NCBI RefSeq assembly: GCF_964642095.1
Contig: NZ_OZ209244.1
Span: forward strand, 2,542,001 to 2,606,000
DNA: 64,000 nucleotides
Direction: 5' to 3'
Source: Fretibacterium fastidiosum
Lineage (GTDB): Bacteria; Synergistota; Synergistia; Synergistales; Aminobacteriaceae
Under the pieces are notes generated by a model, which made no database searches, was not told where the DNA came from, and worked only from the letters and a program-made list of their open reading frames with translations. Shown here piece by piece: positions 52,302 through 61,763 of the stretch (positions within the stretch are counted from its first letter, which is position 1; each line of letters starts with the position of its first letter). A program made the position numbers and the translations under genes.

Positions 52302-54779
52302 ATGTGGCAATTTTTCACGGAACGAGGCAAGAGAGTCATCCAGCTGGCCCACCACGAAGCGCTTCAGATGGGGCATCCCATGGTGGAGCCGGAGCACCTC
52401 CTGGTGGGGCTGGCGCAGGAGGGCGGCGGCATCGCCTGTCGCGCCCTGATCGAGTTGGACGTGTCGCCTGAGAGGCTGTGCACCCACATCCGGGAGATCA
52501 TGGGGCGATCCCAGCCCGCGTCCAGGCCCATTGACCTGCCGCTCAGTCCGCGCATGAAGAGGGCGCTTGAGCTGTCCATGGTCGAGGCCCGCAAGATGGG
52601 CGTCAACTACGTCGATACGGAGCACATCCTGTTGGGCGTCCTGGCGGACGAGAGCAGCATGGTGGTCCAGCACTTCCTGACGATGGGGATCACCAGGGAG
52701 GCCGTCCTGAAACAGGTGACCACCATCATCGAAGCCAGCGCAGTGAGCGCCGGGGGGGGCCAGGGGCAGAACGTGGAGCTCCTGACGGACCGGCTGAAGC
52801 GGCAGAGCAGGAGCCGCACGCCGACGCTGGATCAGCTGGGAGTGGACTTGACCCGGAAGGCCCGCGACGGCGAGCTCGACCCCGTCATCGGGCGCGAGCG
52901 GGAGATCCGCCGCGTCATCCAGGCGCTGTGCCGACGCACGAAGAGCAACCCCGTCCTGATCGGCGACCCCGGCGTCGGCAAGACGGCCATCGTCGAGGGG
53001 CTGGCCCAAAAGATCGCGTCGGGCGCCGCGCCGGACCCCCTGAGGGAGAAGCGCATCATCCAGCTCAACACGGCGAACCTCGTGGCGGGCACCAAGTACC
53101 GGGGGGAGTTCGAGGAGCGGCTGCGCCGCATCGTGAAGGAGCTCTCCGACTCCGGCGAGGTCATCCTCTTCGTGGACGAGGTGCACACCATCGTCGGCGC
53201 CGGCAGCGCCGAGGGGGCAATGGACGCGGCCAACATCCTGAAGCCCAGCCTCTCGCGCGGGAAGTTCCAGATGATCGGCGCGACGACCCAGGCGGAGTAC
53301 CACAAGTACGTGGAGCGCGACAGCGCCCTGGAGCGCCGCTTCCAGCCCATCCTGATCGAGGAGCCCGGCATCGAGGACTCCGTCAGCATCCTGCGTGGGC
53401 TCCGGGACCGTTACGAGGAACACCACCAGGTCACCTTCACGAACGACGCCCTCCAGGCTGCAGCGAGCCTCTCCTCGCGCTACGTGCAGGACCGCTTCCT
53501 GCCGGACAAGGGCATCGACCTCATCGACGAGGCCGGGGCACGGACCCGGCTTCGGTCGCTGGACCCGCCGGAGTCCGTCCGGGAGCTGGAGCGCCGCCTC
53601 GCGGACACTCAGCGCCAGAAGGAGGAAGCCGTGCTGAATCAGCAGTTCGAGCGCGCGGCGCAGCTGCGCGACGAGGAGCACGCCCTGGCGGACCAGCTCG
53701 AGGCTGCGATGGAGGAGTGGCGCAGCGGACGGAGCGAGGCGCGCGTCGAGGTCACGGGCGAGGACATCGCCGAGGTGGTGGCGGAGATGACGGGCATCCC
53801 GGTGAAGCAGCTCACGGAGACGGAGACGGAGCGACTCCTGCGCATGGAGGACGAGATATCCTCCCGCCTGATCGGACAGGACGAGGCGGTCAGCGCCGTG
53901 GCGCGGGCCATCCGCCGCGCGCGCACGGGCCTCCACGACCCGCGGCGGCCCATCGGCAGCTTCCTGTTCATGGGCCCCACCGGCGTGGGCAAGACGGAGC
54001 TGGCCCGTTGCCTGGCCCGATTTCTCTTCGGACGCGAGGACGCCATGATCCGCATCGACATGAGCGAGTTCATGGAGAAGCACGAGGTCTCGAAGCTCCT
54101 GGGCGCCCCCCCCGGCTACGTGGGGCATGAGAGCGGGGGGAAGCTGACGGAGGCCGTCCGGCGACGGCCCTACTCCGTCATCCTGTTCGACGAGATCGAG
54201 AAGGCCCACGCGGAGGTCTACAACGTCCTGCTGCAGATCCTGGACGACGGGCACCTGACCGACGGCCAGGGACGCAGGGTCGACTTCCGCAACACGGTCA
54301 TCATCATGACGAGCAACGTCGGCGCGAAGGAGGCCCAGCAGGGCAGCGCACTGGGCTTCGGCTCCGCGGAGGCGTCGGAACAGCGAAACTGGGAGCACCA
54401 GAAGGCCGTCATCATGGAAGAAGCTCAGCGCACCTTCCGGCCGGAGTTCCTGAACCGCATCGACGAGATGGCCGTCTTCCGTCCCCTGTCGCGGGACAGC
54501 CTGCTGCGCATCGTCGACGCCATGCTGGCGGAGCTGGACGGTCGGCTGAAGGGACAGGGACTCTCCCTGGACGTCAGCGTGGGGGCGAAGGAGAAGATCC
54601 TGGAGAAGGGCTTCAAGCCGAAGTACGGCGCCCGCCCCCTGCGCCGAGCCATCCAATCCCTGCTGGAGGACCGACTGGCCGACTCCCTACTGGCGCGGAA
54701 GTTCGCGGACGGCACGCGCATCGACGTCGACGTCGAGGACGGGGAGCTTCGCCTGGCCCCTCACGGCGCGAAGGACTGA
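52302..54779 (+). CDS. clpC: ATP-dependent Clp protease ATPase subunit ClpC
   Basis: An 825-residue Hsp100 unfoldase that feeds ClpP. The Clp N-domain repeats fill residues 1-145. The first AAA module has [13 protein letters not shown] and [14 protein letters not shown] short middle region with a UVR-like coil ([15 protein letters not shown]) lies near residues 435-460, as in ClpC rather than ClpB. The second AAA module has [14 protein letters not shown] and [11 protein letters not shown], and ends with the small D2 domain. Cotranscribed with ctsR and probably repressed by it. The next gene starts 3 bases downstream. Confidence 0.95.
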   Translation: MWQFFTERGKRVIQLAHHEALQMGHPMVEPEHLLVGLAQEGGGIACRALIELDVSPERLCTHIREIMGRSQPASRPIDLPLSPRMKRALELSMVEARKMGVNYVDTEHILLGVLADESSMVVQHFLTMGITREAVLKQVTTIIEASAVSAGGGQGQNVELLTDRLKRQSRSRTPTLDQLGVDLTRKARDGELDPVIGREREIRRVIQALCRRTKSNPVLIGDPGVGKTAIVEGLAQKIASGAAPDPLREKRIIQLNTANLVAGTKYRGEFEERLRRIVKELSDSGEVILFVDEVHTIVGAGSAEGAMDAANILKPSLSRGKFQMIGATTQAEYHKYVERDSALERRFQPILIEEPGIEDSVSILRGLRDRYEEHHQVTFTNDALQAAASLSSRYVQDRFLPDKGIDLIDEAGARTRLRSLDPPESVRELERRLADTQRQKEEAVLNQQFERAAQLRDEEHALADQLEAAMEEWRSGRSEARVEVTGEDIAEVVAEMTGIPVKQLTETETERLLRMEDEISSRLIGQDEAVSAVARAIRRARTGLHDPRRPIGSFLFMGPTGVGKTELARCLARFLFGREDAMIRIDMSEFMEKHEVSKLLGAPPGYVGHESGGKLTEAVRRRPYSVILFDEIEKAHAEVYNVLLQILDDGHLTDGQGRRVDFRNTVIIMTSNVGAKEAQQGSALGFGSAEASEQRNWEHQKAVIMEEAQRTFRPEFLNRIDEMAVFRPLSRDSLLRIVDAMLAELDGRLKGQGLSLDVSVGAKEKILEKGFKPKYGARPLRRAIQSLLEDRLADSLLARKFADGTRIDVDVEDGELRLAPHGAKD

Positions 54780-54782
54780 CCG

Positions 54783-55553
54783 GTGCCGACAACCCGGGAC
54801 GCGGCCTCCGTCGAGGCACAGCTCGCCGCCGCGCGGAAGCTGAGGGCGGAGGTGGACGCCATGAGCTTCGTCCCGCCTGCGGCGGCCGTCTACGACCCCC
54901 TGGACTACGCCTGGGACGCCTTCTCGGCCTACGTGAGGCGTTTCGGACGGGGGCGGAAGCGCGTGGTGTTCCTGGGGATGAACCCCGGCCCCTGGGGCAT
55001 GGCTCAGACGGGAGTGCCCTTCGGCGAGGCCGCCGTCGTCCGGGACTGGCTGAAGCTCGACGTCCCCTTGAACGGCAGGCCGGCCCGTCCGCACCCCGCC
55101 TATCCCGTGGAGGGCACCGCCTGCAGGCGTTCCGAGGTCAGCGGCCGCCGCCTTTGGGGACTCTTCTCCGGGCGCTTCGGGACCCCGGAGGGCTTCTTCG
55201 CAGAGCACTTCGTCGTCAACTTCTGCCCGCTGCTCTTCATCGCCCCCTCCCCGCGCAAAAACGGGACGGAGGGAGGGCGCAATCTCACGCCGGACCGCCT
55301 GCCTCCGGAGCTCCGGACGGCCCTCTATGCAGCGTGCGGCGAGCACCTGCGCGCCGCGGTCCACGCCCTCTCCCCCAGGTGGGTCGTCGGCGTGGGGGCC
55401 TTCGCCGAGGCCCGTGCGCGGGAGGCGCTCTGCGGCACAGACGTCCAGGTCCTGCGCATCCTTCACCCCAGCCCGGCCTCCCCCGCCAGCAATCGGGACT
55501 GGGCGGGGACGGTCACCCGCCAGCTCTCGGAGGCGGGGGTCTGGCAGGCCTGA
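54783..55553 (+). CDS. SMUG1-type uracil-DNA glycosylase
   Basis: Removes uracil and oxidised pyrimidines from DNA. The 256-residue protein starts at a GTG 3 bases after the clpC stop. It has the family-3 active-site loop GMNPGPWGMAQTGVPFG, the NFCPLLF segment, and the second catalytic loop HPSPASPASNRDW. Length and motif order match SMUG1. Its place after ctsR-clpC suggests coexpression with the stress operon. Confidence 0.88.
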   Translation: MPTTRDAASVEAQLAAARKLRAEVDAMSFVPPAAAVYDPLDYAWDAFSAYVRRFGRGRKRVVFLGMNPGPWGMAQTGVPFGEAAVVRDWLKLDVPLNGRPARPHPAYPVEGTACRRSEVSGRRLWGLFSGRFGTPEGFFAEHFVVNFCPLLFIAPSPRKNGTEGGRNLTPDRLPPELRTALYAACGEHLRAAVHALSPRWVVGVGAFAEARAREALCGTDVQVLRILHPSPASPASNRDWAGTVTRQLSEAGVWQA

Positions 55554-55613
55554 GCGAGACGTTTGGCGCTGAAGTTCCGTTTTTGAATTACCGAGCTCGA
55601 ACGGAATAGAAAG

Positions 55614-55890
55614 CTGAAACAAGGGAAACACTGATTAAGTTGTTGAGAACTGTCAACCGTATGGGCTCCCTCAGTGCCTGAAACTTCATCAGGTCGTGCG
55701 AAGCGCGTGGGGATTGGGACTGACGGCCCGTGAGCAAGGGCGAACGGCTGCCGGAAGGCTCCCCGAAGGGGGGGCGTAGCCCCATTTTAAAATTTCAGGG
55801 AAACGCTGAAGGATACCCTTTGTTTGATGCTCCTTGATTGCTTTCAACAACTTTTGAAGATTAATCAGCGCTTCCCAAGGGAAAGGGGGT
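55614..55890 (-). repeat. R2 MITE-like element, complete, with R3 insert
   Basis: Bounded by GGGAAACACTGATTAAGTTG and an inverted match ending GATTAATCAGCGCTTCCC. The interior matches the elements at 3692 and 57648 in inverted orientation. It also contains a stretch shared with R3 (GACGGCCCGTGAGCAAGGGC to CCCCGAAGGGG), apparently inserted. No coding frame. It fills most of the gap between the glycosylase and radical SAM genes. Confidence 0.8.
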
Positions 55891-55943
55891 AGAGGCAGCG
55901 CGTCCTTCGCCTCTACGGGGGCGACGGATCGCTTGCGGCGCGG

Positions 55944-56813
55944 ATGGGCACGACGTCACGCTGGTGGAAGCGCGATGAGGATGGGCGCGTCGCCTGTGGC
56001 CTGTGTTTTCGCGGGTGCCGCATCACAGACGGGGCCGCAGGGGCTTGTGGCGTCCGCCTCAACCACGGGGGGACGCTCCTCTCGCCCTGGCTCGGACGGT
56101 TCTGCGCGCGGGCCGTGGACCCCATCGAGAAGAAGCCCCTCGCCCACTGGCGGCCCGGCAGCCTCATCTACTCGCTGGGAAGCCTGGGCTGCACGATGGA
56201 CTGTCCCTTCTGCCAGAACTGGCGCATCGCCCGACCGGCAAAAAGCGTCTACGGCGCCTACGCCTCCGTCCCGTTCCTGCCGCCGGAGGCGCTGGCGAGG
56301 GAGGTCCGGGGCCTGGGGCTGGACGCTCTGGCCCTCACCTACAACGAGCCCACCCTTCAGGCGGAGTACCTCCTGGAGGCCGCTCCCCTGCTGAGGGAGG
56401 CGGGGATCGCGACGGTCCTCGTCACGAACGGGGCGATGTCGGAGGAGGCGGCGCGGGACCTCCTGCCATGGATCAGCGCGGCGAACGTGGACCTCAAGGC
56501 GTTCACGCCGGAGGGGTACCGACGGCTCGGCGGGGACCTGGAGGCCGTGAAGCGGACCGTCGCCCTATGGGTGCGGGGCGGCGTCCACGTGGAGCTGACG
56601 CACCTCGCCGTTCCCGGACTGAACGACGACATGGCGGCCTTCGCGGCGATGGTGGGCTGGATCGCCTCCCTGTCGCGAGACATCCCCCTGCACATCACGC
56701 GCTGTTTTCCCGCGCGGCGCCACGACGCACCGCCCACGTCCCGCGCCCTCCTGCGCCGCATGGAGGACGCAGCCCTCGCAGAGCTCGCGCACGTACACCT
56801 CGGAAACGTGTGA
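55944..56813 (+). CDS. amrS: AmmeMemoRadiSam-type radical SAM enzyme
   Basis: A 289-residue radical SAM protein. The cluster motif is C-x3-C-x2-C in GCTMDCPFCQNW. An N-terminal Cys pattern (CGLCFRGCRITD, then GACGVR) and the helices with TYNEPTLQAEYLLE and AANVDLKAFT match the AmmeMemoRadiSam system radical SAM family, related to pyruvate-formate-lyase activases. The reaction is not settled for this family. No AMMECR1 or Memo genes are visible in the window. The ATG at 55944 has only a weak ribosome site. Confidence 0.82.
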   Translation: MGTTSRWWKRDEDGRVACGLCFRGCRITDGAAGACGVRLNHGGTLLSPWLGRFCARAVDPIEKKPLAHWRPGSLIYSLGSLGCTMDCPFCQNWRIARPAKSVYGAYASVPFLPPEALAREVRGLGLDALALTYNEPTLQAEYLLEAAPLLREAGIATVLVTNGAMSEEAARDLLPWISAANVDLKAFTPEGYRRLGGDLEAVKRTVALWVRGGVHVELTHLAVPGLNDDMAAFAAMVGWIASLSRDIPLHITRCFPARRHDAPPTSRALLRRMEDAALAELAHVHLGNV

Positions 56814-56825
56814 GCCCTCAGGTAG

Positions 56826-56978
56826 CTACAGCCTGAGCAACATCCCACTGGCCGCCGCCTGGACGGTGCCGCGGCGCAACCCCTTATCGGCGATCCGAAC
56901 CTTTTTGCCGTGGCGCGCCAACTCCGCCGTCACAAAGACGCCTGCGGGGCCTGCGCCAACGATCGCGGCGTCACAGGT
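56826..56978 (-). pseudogene. Remnant of an FAD/NAD(P)-dependent oxidoreductase
   Basis: A minus-strand frame without a start codon encodes CDAAIVGAGPAGVFVTAELA and then RHGKKVRIADKGLRRG up to TAG at 56826. The GxGxxG nucleotide-binding strand-turn-helix is typical of the FAD-binding N-terminus of FAD-dependent dehydrogenases, which run to 400 or more residues. Only about 50 residues remain. It begins immediately after the stop of the kinase gene, in another frame. Confidence 0.7.
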
Positions 56979-56980
56979 CC

Positions 56981-57634
56981 TTACGGCTGTGCGGCCCCCG
57001 CAAAGCGCTCCGGGAAGAAGGCCTTCACGTCGTCCAGGAACCTCTCCACGCGCTCCGGCGTTTTGATGAAGGCCGGGTCCGCCAGGTCCAGCTCCAGGAC
57101 GTTCGGGATCTGCATCTCCTTGCGCACGAATTCGAGGAACGGCTGATAGGCGTCGAAGAGCAGGCGCCAGTACTCCACCCCGGCGTCGATCTCGTCCTGA
57201 CGGCCCCGTGCCCGAATGCGGCGCAGGATCTCCTCAAAGGGGCAGCGCACCAGGACCAGGAGCCGCGGGGACGCCGTGTTCCGCAGGAGGGAGTCGTAGA
57301 GCGTCAGGTAACAGCCGAACTGGCTGTCCGTGAAGTAGTGCTGCTTGTAGTAGAGCGTGGCGTAGACCTTGTCGCCGAAGATGCTGCGGTCCATGATGTA
57401 ATCGTTTTCCTCCGACGCGCAGAGGTACTGCGCAAAGCGCGTCACCAGGAAGTTCAGCTGCATGGGGAACGCCCACCGCCTGTCGTGGTGGAAGCGGCTC
57501 AAAAGGTCGTGCTGGTCGCGAAACTCCTCCGGCATCACCTTGAACCCCAGGCGCTCCGCCAGCAGGTCCACCACCGTGGACTTGCCACTCGCCGTCATGC
57601 CCTCAACGATGATCTGAATCTGTCCCAAATCCAC
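56981..57634 (-). CDS. Deoxynucleoside kinase
   Basis: Phosphorylates deoxynucleosides (dAdo/dGuo-type family) in the salvage pathway. 217 residues from the GTG at 57634, after TTTAGGATGG; a TTG two codons on is also possible, and a longer frame running into the R2 element is not credible. P-loop EGMTASGKST at residues 10-19, the MDRSIFGDKVYA segment with the DRS motif, and the arginine lid RRIRARGRQDE. Which deoxynucleoside it prefers cannot be read. The R2 element at 57648 lies where its promoter should be. Confidence 0.87.
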   Translation of the reverse strand: MDLGQIQIIVEGMTASGKSTVVDLLAERLGFKVMPEEFRDQHDLLSRFHHDRRWAFPMQLNFLVTRFAQYLCASEENDYIMDRSIFGDKVYATLYYKQHYFTDSQFGCYLTLYDSLLRNTASPRLLVLVRCPFEEILRRIRARGRQDEIDAGVEYWRLLFDAYQPFLEFVRKEMQIPNVLELDLADPAFIKTPERVERFLDDVKAFFPERFAGAAQP

Positions 57635-57647
57635 ACACCATCCTAAA

Positions 57648-57848
57648 TAAGGGAAGCGCTGATCAACTCGAAAAGTTGTTGAAAGCAACCAAGGATCATC
57701 AAAGTAAGGTATCCTTTAGCGCTTCCCTAAAATTTTAAAATGGGGCTACGCCCCAATCCCCACGCGCTTCGCGCGGCCTGATGAAGTTTCAGGCACTGAA
57801 GGGAGCCCATATGGTTGACAGTTCTCAACAACTTAATCAGTGTTTTCT
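57648..57848 (+). repeat. R2 MITE-like element, complete
   Basis: About 200 bases with terminal inverted repeats (AGGGAAGCGCTGATCAA at the left, TTAATCAGTGTTTTCT at the right), a central AATTTTAAAATGGGGCTACGCCCC hairpin and the ACGCGCTTCGCGCG palindrome. No coding capacity. Nearly identical to the half element at 3692 and inverted relative to 55614. It sits between the kinase start and the diguanylate cyclase stop. Confidence 0.83.
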
Positions 57849-57881
57849 AAAGATCGCCTACGGCCGGGTCAGCCCAACCGT

Positions 57882-59690
57882 CTATCGGCCCTCTCCGTCC
57901 TCCGCCGTCACGGCGCGGTTCCCGCCGTTCCGCTTGGCCCTGACCATCGCGTCGTAGGCCGCGCCCACCAGGCTGGAGAGGTCCATCTCCGCGCGGAACT
58001 GTGCGATGCCGACGCTGAGCGTCAGGGCGCCCTCCACACCCAGGGAGCTGCTGTGCGCCACGTCCCGCATCGAGTCCGCCAGGAGCCGCGCCGCCTCGGA
58101 AGAGCGGGGCGTCAGCACCATGAACTCGTCCCCTCCCCACCGCCCGATGACGTCCTCCACGGCGAGGAGCCCCTGACAGAGGGCGATCAGCGTCTTCAGG
58201 ATGAGCTCTGCCGCCACGTACCCCCGGCTCTCGTTCAGGCGCCGGAAGCCGTCGATGTCCATGATCATCAGGCTGAGGGGCGTCTTGTCGCGGACGGCGC
58301 GCTCCATCTCTCGTGACAGGACGCGCTCCATACCCTGGCGGTTCAGGACGCCGGTGGAGCGGTCCGTCACGGCGGCACGCTGCAGCTGCTCCTGCGTCCG
58401 GCGCAGGAGCGTCACGTCCTCACACGTCAGGAGCGCAGCGCGAAACCCGGCCCATTCCAGAGGCCGAACGCTGACCTCAAGCCACGTCAGGTCCCCGTCC
58501 CGGGACGAGAGGCGGCAGGAGAGGCGCCCTTCGCGGGCCTGCAGCACGCTGGGGAACTTCTCGTGAAAGTCCTCGTTGGGGGGGCCGTCCCTCGGGATCA
58601 GGCCGAGGAGACGGCAGCCGACCACCTTCTCCCTGGCGTCCAGCGCGAGGATGAAGGGCGCGTTGGCCGCAAGGCATACCCCCCGCTCGTTCACCACGGC
58701 CGCCGGGACGGCGAAGGCGTTCAGTATCCCCGCCCGCTCGGACGGCTCCACCGGAGGTTCGGCGGCAGGGGTCGGCGGCTCCGGGGCGTCCGACGGCTGC
58801 GCGGGCTGCCGGAGCTGCGGCACCTGCACGGGGAGGACGCGCACCACCACCCCCGCCAGGCCGCCGTTCCGCTCAAGGGGCGCCGCAGTGAAGCTCCACA
58901 GCCGGTCCCCCTCGCTGTGGCGCTCTTCGATCTCCACGCCGCTGGTCTGACCCAGTGCGGCCGCCGCCAGGACGTCGTGGAGGGACTTGTCCGTCTCTGA
59001 CCGAAGCGGGGGGTAGTGTGCCCCGACCTCGCAGCGATGGCCCAGGACCCGCAGGGCGAGGGCGCTGTACCCCTGAGAGGCGTAGATCAGCGTGCCCTCC
59101 CGATCCACAACGCAACAGAGCAGCCCCGGACAGCAGTCCAGAACGCGGCTCCACTCGCCGCGCTCCCATCCGTCCTCCGGCTGCTCCCGGAGGTTCACCC
59201 ACTCCGTCACGTCCACGCCGACGACCTGGAGGGCGGGTTCGCCCCGGACGTCCATCGCGGAAAACTCCGTGTCCATCCAGATTCCGGTCCCATCCGGGCG
59301 CGCCAGGGGCACCACCGCGGCCACGGGCTCTTTCATGGCGTCGCGCAGCAGGCCGCGCATCGTCTCGATCTGTCCCAGGGGGCAGCGCGACAGAAGGCTT
59401 ACCGGCGCGCCCCCTTCGGGGTCCCGCCCCAGAAAGATCTGCATCCCGCGGTTCATGAACAGAAACGCGCCCCTCACGTCCACGAAGGCGTACAAAAAGG
59501 CTCCGCTGTCCGCCAGTCCCCGGTAGAGTCGATCCAGGTCCTCAAACGCTGCGGCGTCGAGTTCGTACCGCTCCCTCATCCGCTCCAACTCCTGAACGCG
59601 GCGGTGGAGACCACGGTCGTCGTCCGACGCCAGGTTCGCCGGACCCTTCGCCGCCCTCGATCGGGCGGGGTCGATCCCTCTGTCTGCCAT
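57882..59690 (-). CDS. Diguanylate cyclase with PAS-like sensor domains
   Basis: A 602-residue cytoplasmic protein with a short N-terminal coil, two or three PAS-like domains (about 45-160, 165-290 and 310-425), and a GGDEF domain at 430-602. The active site is RWGGDEFMVL, intact for c-di-GMP synthesis. The inhibitory I-site position reads AVED instead of RxxD, so product feedback through that site is probably absent. No membrane segment is seen, so it likely senses a cytoplasmic cue. It follows the transglutaminase gene after about 90 bases that contain a perfect GC palindrome. Confidence 0.9.
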   Translation of the reverse strand: MADRGIDPARSRAAKGPANLASDDDRGLHRRVQELERMRERYELDAAAFEDLDRLYRGLADSGAFLYAFVDVRGAFLFMNRGMQIFLGRDPEGGAPVSLLSRCPLGQIETMRGLLRDAMKEPVAAVVPLARPDGTGIWMDTEFSAMDVRGEPALQVVGVDVTEWVNLREQPEDGWERGEWSRVLDCCPGLLCCVVDREGTLIYASQGYSALALRVLGHRCEVGAHYPPLRSETDKSLHDVLAAAALGQTSGVEIEERHSEGDRLWSFTAAPLERNGGLAGVVVRVLPVQVPQLRQPAQPSDAPEPPTPAAEPPVEPSERAGILNAFAVPAAVVNERGVCLAANAPFILALDAREKVVGCRLLGLIPRDGPPNEDFHEKFPSVLQAREGRLSCRLSSRDGDLTWLEVSVRPLEWAGFRAALLTCEDVTLLRRTQEQLQRAAVTDRSTGVLNRQGMERVLSREMERAVRDKTPLSLMIMDIDGFRRLNESRGYVAAELILKTLIALCQGLLAVEDVIGRWGGDEFMVLTPRSSEAARLLADSMRDVAHSSSLGVEGALTLSVGIAQFRAEMDLSSLVGAAYDAMVRAKRNGGNRAVTAEDGEGR

Positions 59691-59711
59691 GAGAGCACCC
59701 TTCCTTCCCGT

Positions 59712-59737
59712 CGGGACCGCCCGCGCGGGCGGTCCCG
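59712..59737. terminator. Perfect GC-rich palindrome, possible attenuator
   Basis: CGGGACCGCCCGCGCGGGCGGTCCCG is fully self-complementary. It lies between the transglutaminase stop and the diguanylate cyclase start on the minus strand. No T run follows, so it may be a weak terminator, an attenuator or an RNA-stability hairpin. Confidence 0.5.
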
Positions 59738-59777
59738 CTCACGCGATTCCTGATGCCGGAGCCTGCGCTCCCGGCCG

Positions 59778-61763
59778 TCAACCCCTTGCCGAGGACAGGG
59801 CCGACAGCGCCCGAAGCAGGGCCTCGCGGCGCGGCCCGTCCAGCTCGCGCCCGCCGTAGAACACGGCGGAGAGGCCCAGGGCGAAGTCGAGAGCGTTCGC
59901 CCTCAGCGGCTCCGGCAGGGCCCATGCAAACTCCAGGAGCCCCACGCAGGGGGAGCGCACGAAGCCGCGACGGGCCATGAGGCGATCAAACCGGCGGAGC
60001 AGGGCGGTCCGCTCGTCGCGGTGCGCGTAGCGCCATACCCCCCAGCCGCCGGCCAACGCCAGGACCGCCGCCCCCAGCGCGAAGGCTGCGCGAGAGGCCC
60101 CCCGCCCCGCACCGTCCGCAAAGCCTCCCATGGAGGGGAGGGCAGCGCGCGGGTTCCTCAGGAGGGAGCGCAGCGCCCCAACCCATTGCGCCTGCTGGCT
60201 GCCGCCATAGGCCACGAAATAACGGTTCCACTGATAGTCCAGGTAGTCCCAGAACTCGCCCCAACCGCCGCCCGAGACGAGGACCGCCGCGTCCGCTTCA
60301 TCCTCCAGCGCCGTCGGCGTCGGGTCCAGGCGAATCCAGGCGCGGCTCGACCGATCCCAGGCCTCCACCCAGACGTGAGCGTTCAGGTCCCTCACCGAGT
60401 AGAAGCCGCCGGTGCGGTTGTAGTCGCCGCCGCGGTAGCCCCCCACCAGTCGGGCGGGGACGCCCAGCATCCGCAGCATCACACCGGCTGCCGACGCGAA
60501 GTACTCGCAGTTGCCGCGCTTCAGACGGAGCAGAAAGTCCTCGAGCGCGTTCCGTCCCTGCGCCAGGCTCCTCAGCGTCCACCGGTACTCTCCGCCCGAC
60601 AGCCGCGCAATGACGGCCTCCATCTTCTCCCGATCCTCCTCCGCCCCACCCGCGATCTCCTCCGCAAGGCGGCGAACGGCCGGGGAATACCCCTCCGGCA
60701 GCTGAAGGTAGAGGGCCTCGTCCCGCGGCGTCAAGCTGCCGCCGCCCGCCGGATCGAGGGCGGACTCCGCCTCGTAGCGCGCTCCATTGAAGGAGCGACG
60801 CGCGTAGGTCCCGTTGCCCAGGTCCAGGGCCTCAGTCCCCCAAAGGGCCACCGGCCGGTCCAAAGTGAACAGCCAGCGGTGTCCGCCGGGCTCCAGCTGG
60901 ATCGAGTAGCGCAGGTTCCCCCCGCCGGAGGTCGGGACGTCCCAGCCGCCGCGGCGCCCCGCCAGGTTGACAGTCCAGGTGTCCCCGGTGAACAGGGACA
61001 GCACCACGCCGCGCCAGTAGGGCGTTCGAGGCGCGATGTCCCGCACCTCCGCCCGAAAGGCCAGGCGTCCGCTCTCCTGAATTTGGCCCACGTCCCCCAG
61101 GGTGAGCTGATCCGAGAAACCCGTCGTCGCGCCGAGCCCGCCCTGCGCGATGCGAAAGGGGCTTCGAAAGCGCGGCGCCGCGAAGAAGAGCAGGAGGCAC
61201 AGGGGCAGCATCACGAGGAACATGCCCAGGGCGCGGACGAAAAGGCCTTTCACGTCGCTCCAGCCGAGGCGCGCATCCGGCTCCCGGCGCATCCAGGCCG
61301 ACAGCATCAGGATCATGGAGCCCGCAAGCCCCATGCCGACGCAGACCGTCATGAAGACGCGCTCGATGGACAGGACGGCGTAGATGACGACGGCGGCCAG
61401 CAGGATGATGACCACCTGGACGTACTCGCGCGGCCCGCGCTTCTCGTACACGCGGAGGAGGAACAGGAGAAGGGTCGCCTCGAGCAGCGGCTCCGCCGCA
61501 TAGCGCAGCGATATCTGCCCCAGGATGGGGATCAGCAGCAGGAGCGTCGCCGTGAAGATGACGAAGCCCGGCGGCCGGGGCAGGTCCAGAAAGGAGGCGG
61601 CTCCCACTGTCGCCAGGCCCAGCAGGAAGGCCCAGCCCGCAGCTGCGCTGACGCCGTCCCGCGCCATCGCGAAGCACATCAGCCCGCAGACTGGAAGCAG
61701 GAGGTCCAGATAGAACCGGATGGGGCGCGTCCGGGGGACGCCAACCGCGGCAGGGCTCGTCAT
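59778..61763 (-). CDS. TgpA-type membrane transglutaminase-like protein (DUF3488)
   Basis: 661 residues. The first 200 form five or six membrane segments (AGWAFLLGLATVGAASF, LLLFLLRVYEK and others). The outside domain holds the transglutaminase core: NCEYFASAAGVMLRMLGVPA (Cys), LNAHVWVEAW (His) and LDPTP (Asp). A last membrane segment lies near residue 560 (AAFALGAAVLALAGGWGVW). Its start overlaps the DUF58 stop (ATGA), and MoxR-DUF58-transglutaminase is a common conserved operon. The substrate is unknown. Confidence 0.9.
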   Translation of the reverse strand: MTSPAAVGVPRTRPIRFYLDLLLPVCGLMCFAMARDGVSAAAGWAFLLGLATVGAASFLDLPRPPGFVIFTATLLLLIPILGQISLRYAAEPLLEATLLLFLLRVYEKRGPREYVQVVIILLAAVVIYAVLSIERVFMTVCVGMGLAGSMILMLSAWMRREPDARLGWSDVKGLFVRALGMFLVMLPLCLLLFFAAPRFRSPFRIAQGGLGATTGFSDQLTLGDVGQIQESGRLAFRAEVRDIAPRTPYWRGVVLSLFTGDTWTVNLAGRRGGWDVPTSGGGNLRYSIQLEPGGHRWLFTLDRPVALWGTEALDLGNGTYARRSFNGARYEAESALDPAGGGSLTPRDEALYLQLPEGYSPAVRRLAEEIAGGAEEDREKMEAVIARLSGGEYRWTLRSLAQGRNALEDFLLRLKRGNCEYFASAAGVMLRMLGVPARLVGGYRGGDYNRTGGFYSVRDLNAHVWVEAWDRSSRAWIRLDPTPTALEDEADAAVLVSGGGWGEFWDYLDYQWNRYFVAYGGSQQAQWVGALRSLLRNPRAALPSMGGFADGAGRGASRAAFALGAAVLALAGGWGVWRYAHRDERTALLRRFDRLMARRGFVRSPCVGLLEFAWALPEPLRANALDFALGLSAVFYGGRELDGPRREALLRALSALSSARG

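Noticed and set aside
52281..54656. A 791-codon minus-strand frame opposite clpC
   Set aside because: The plus strand encodes an intact ClpC with both AAA modules; the antisense frame has no motifs and reflects high GC.
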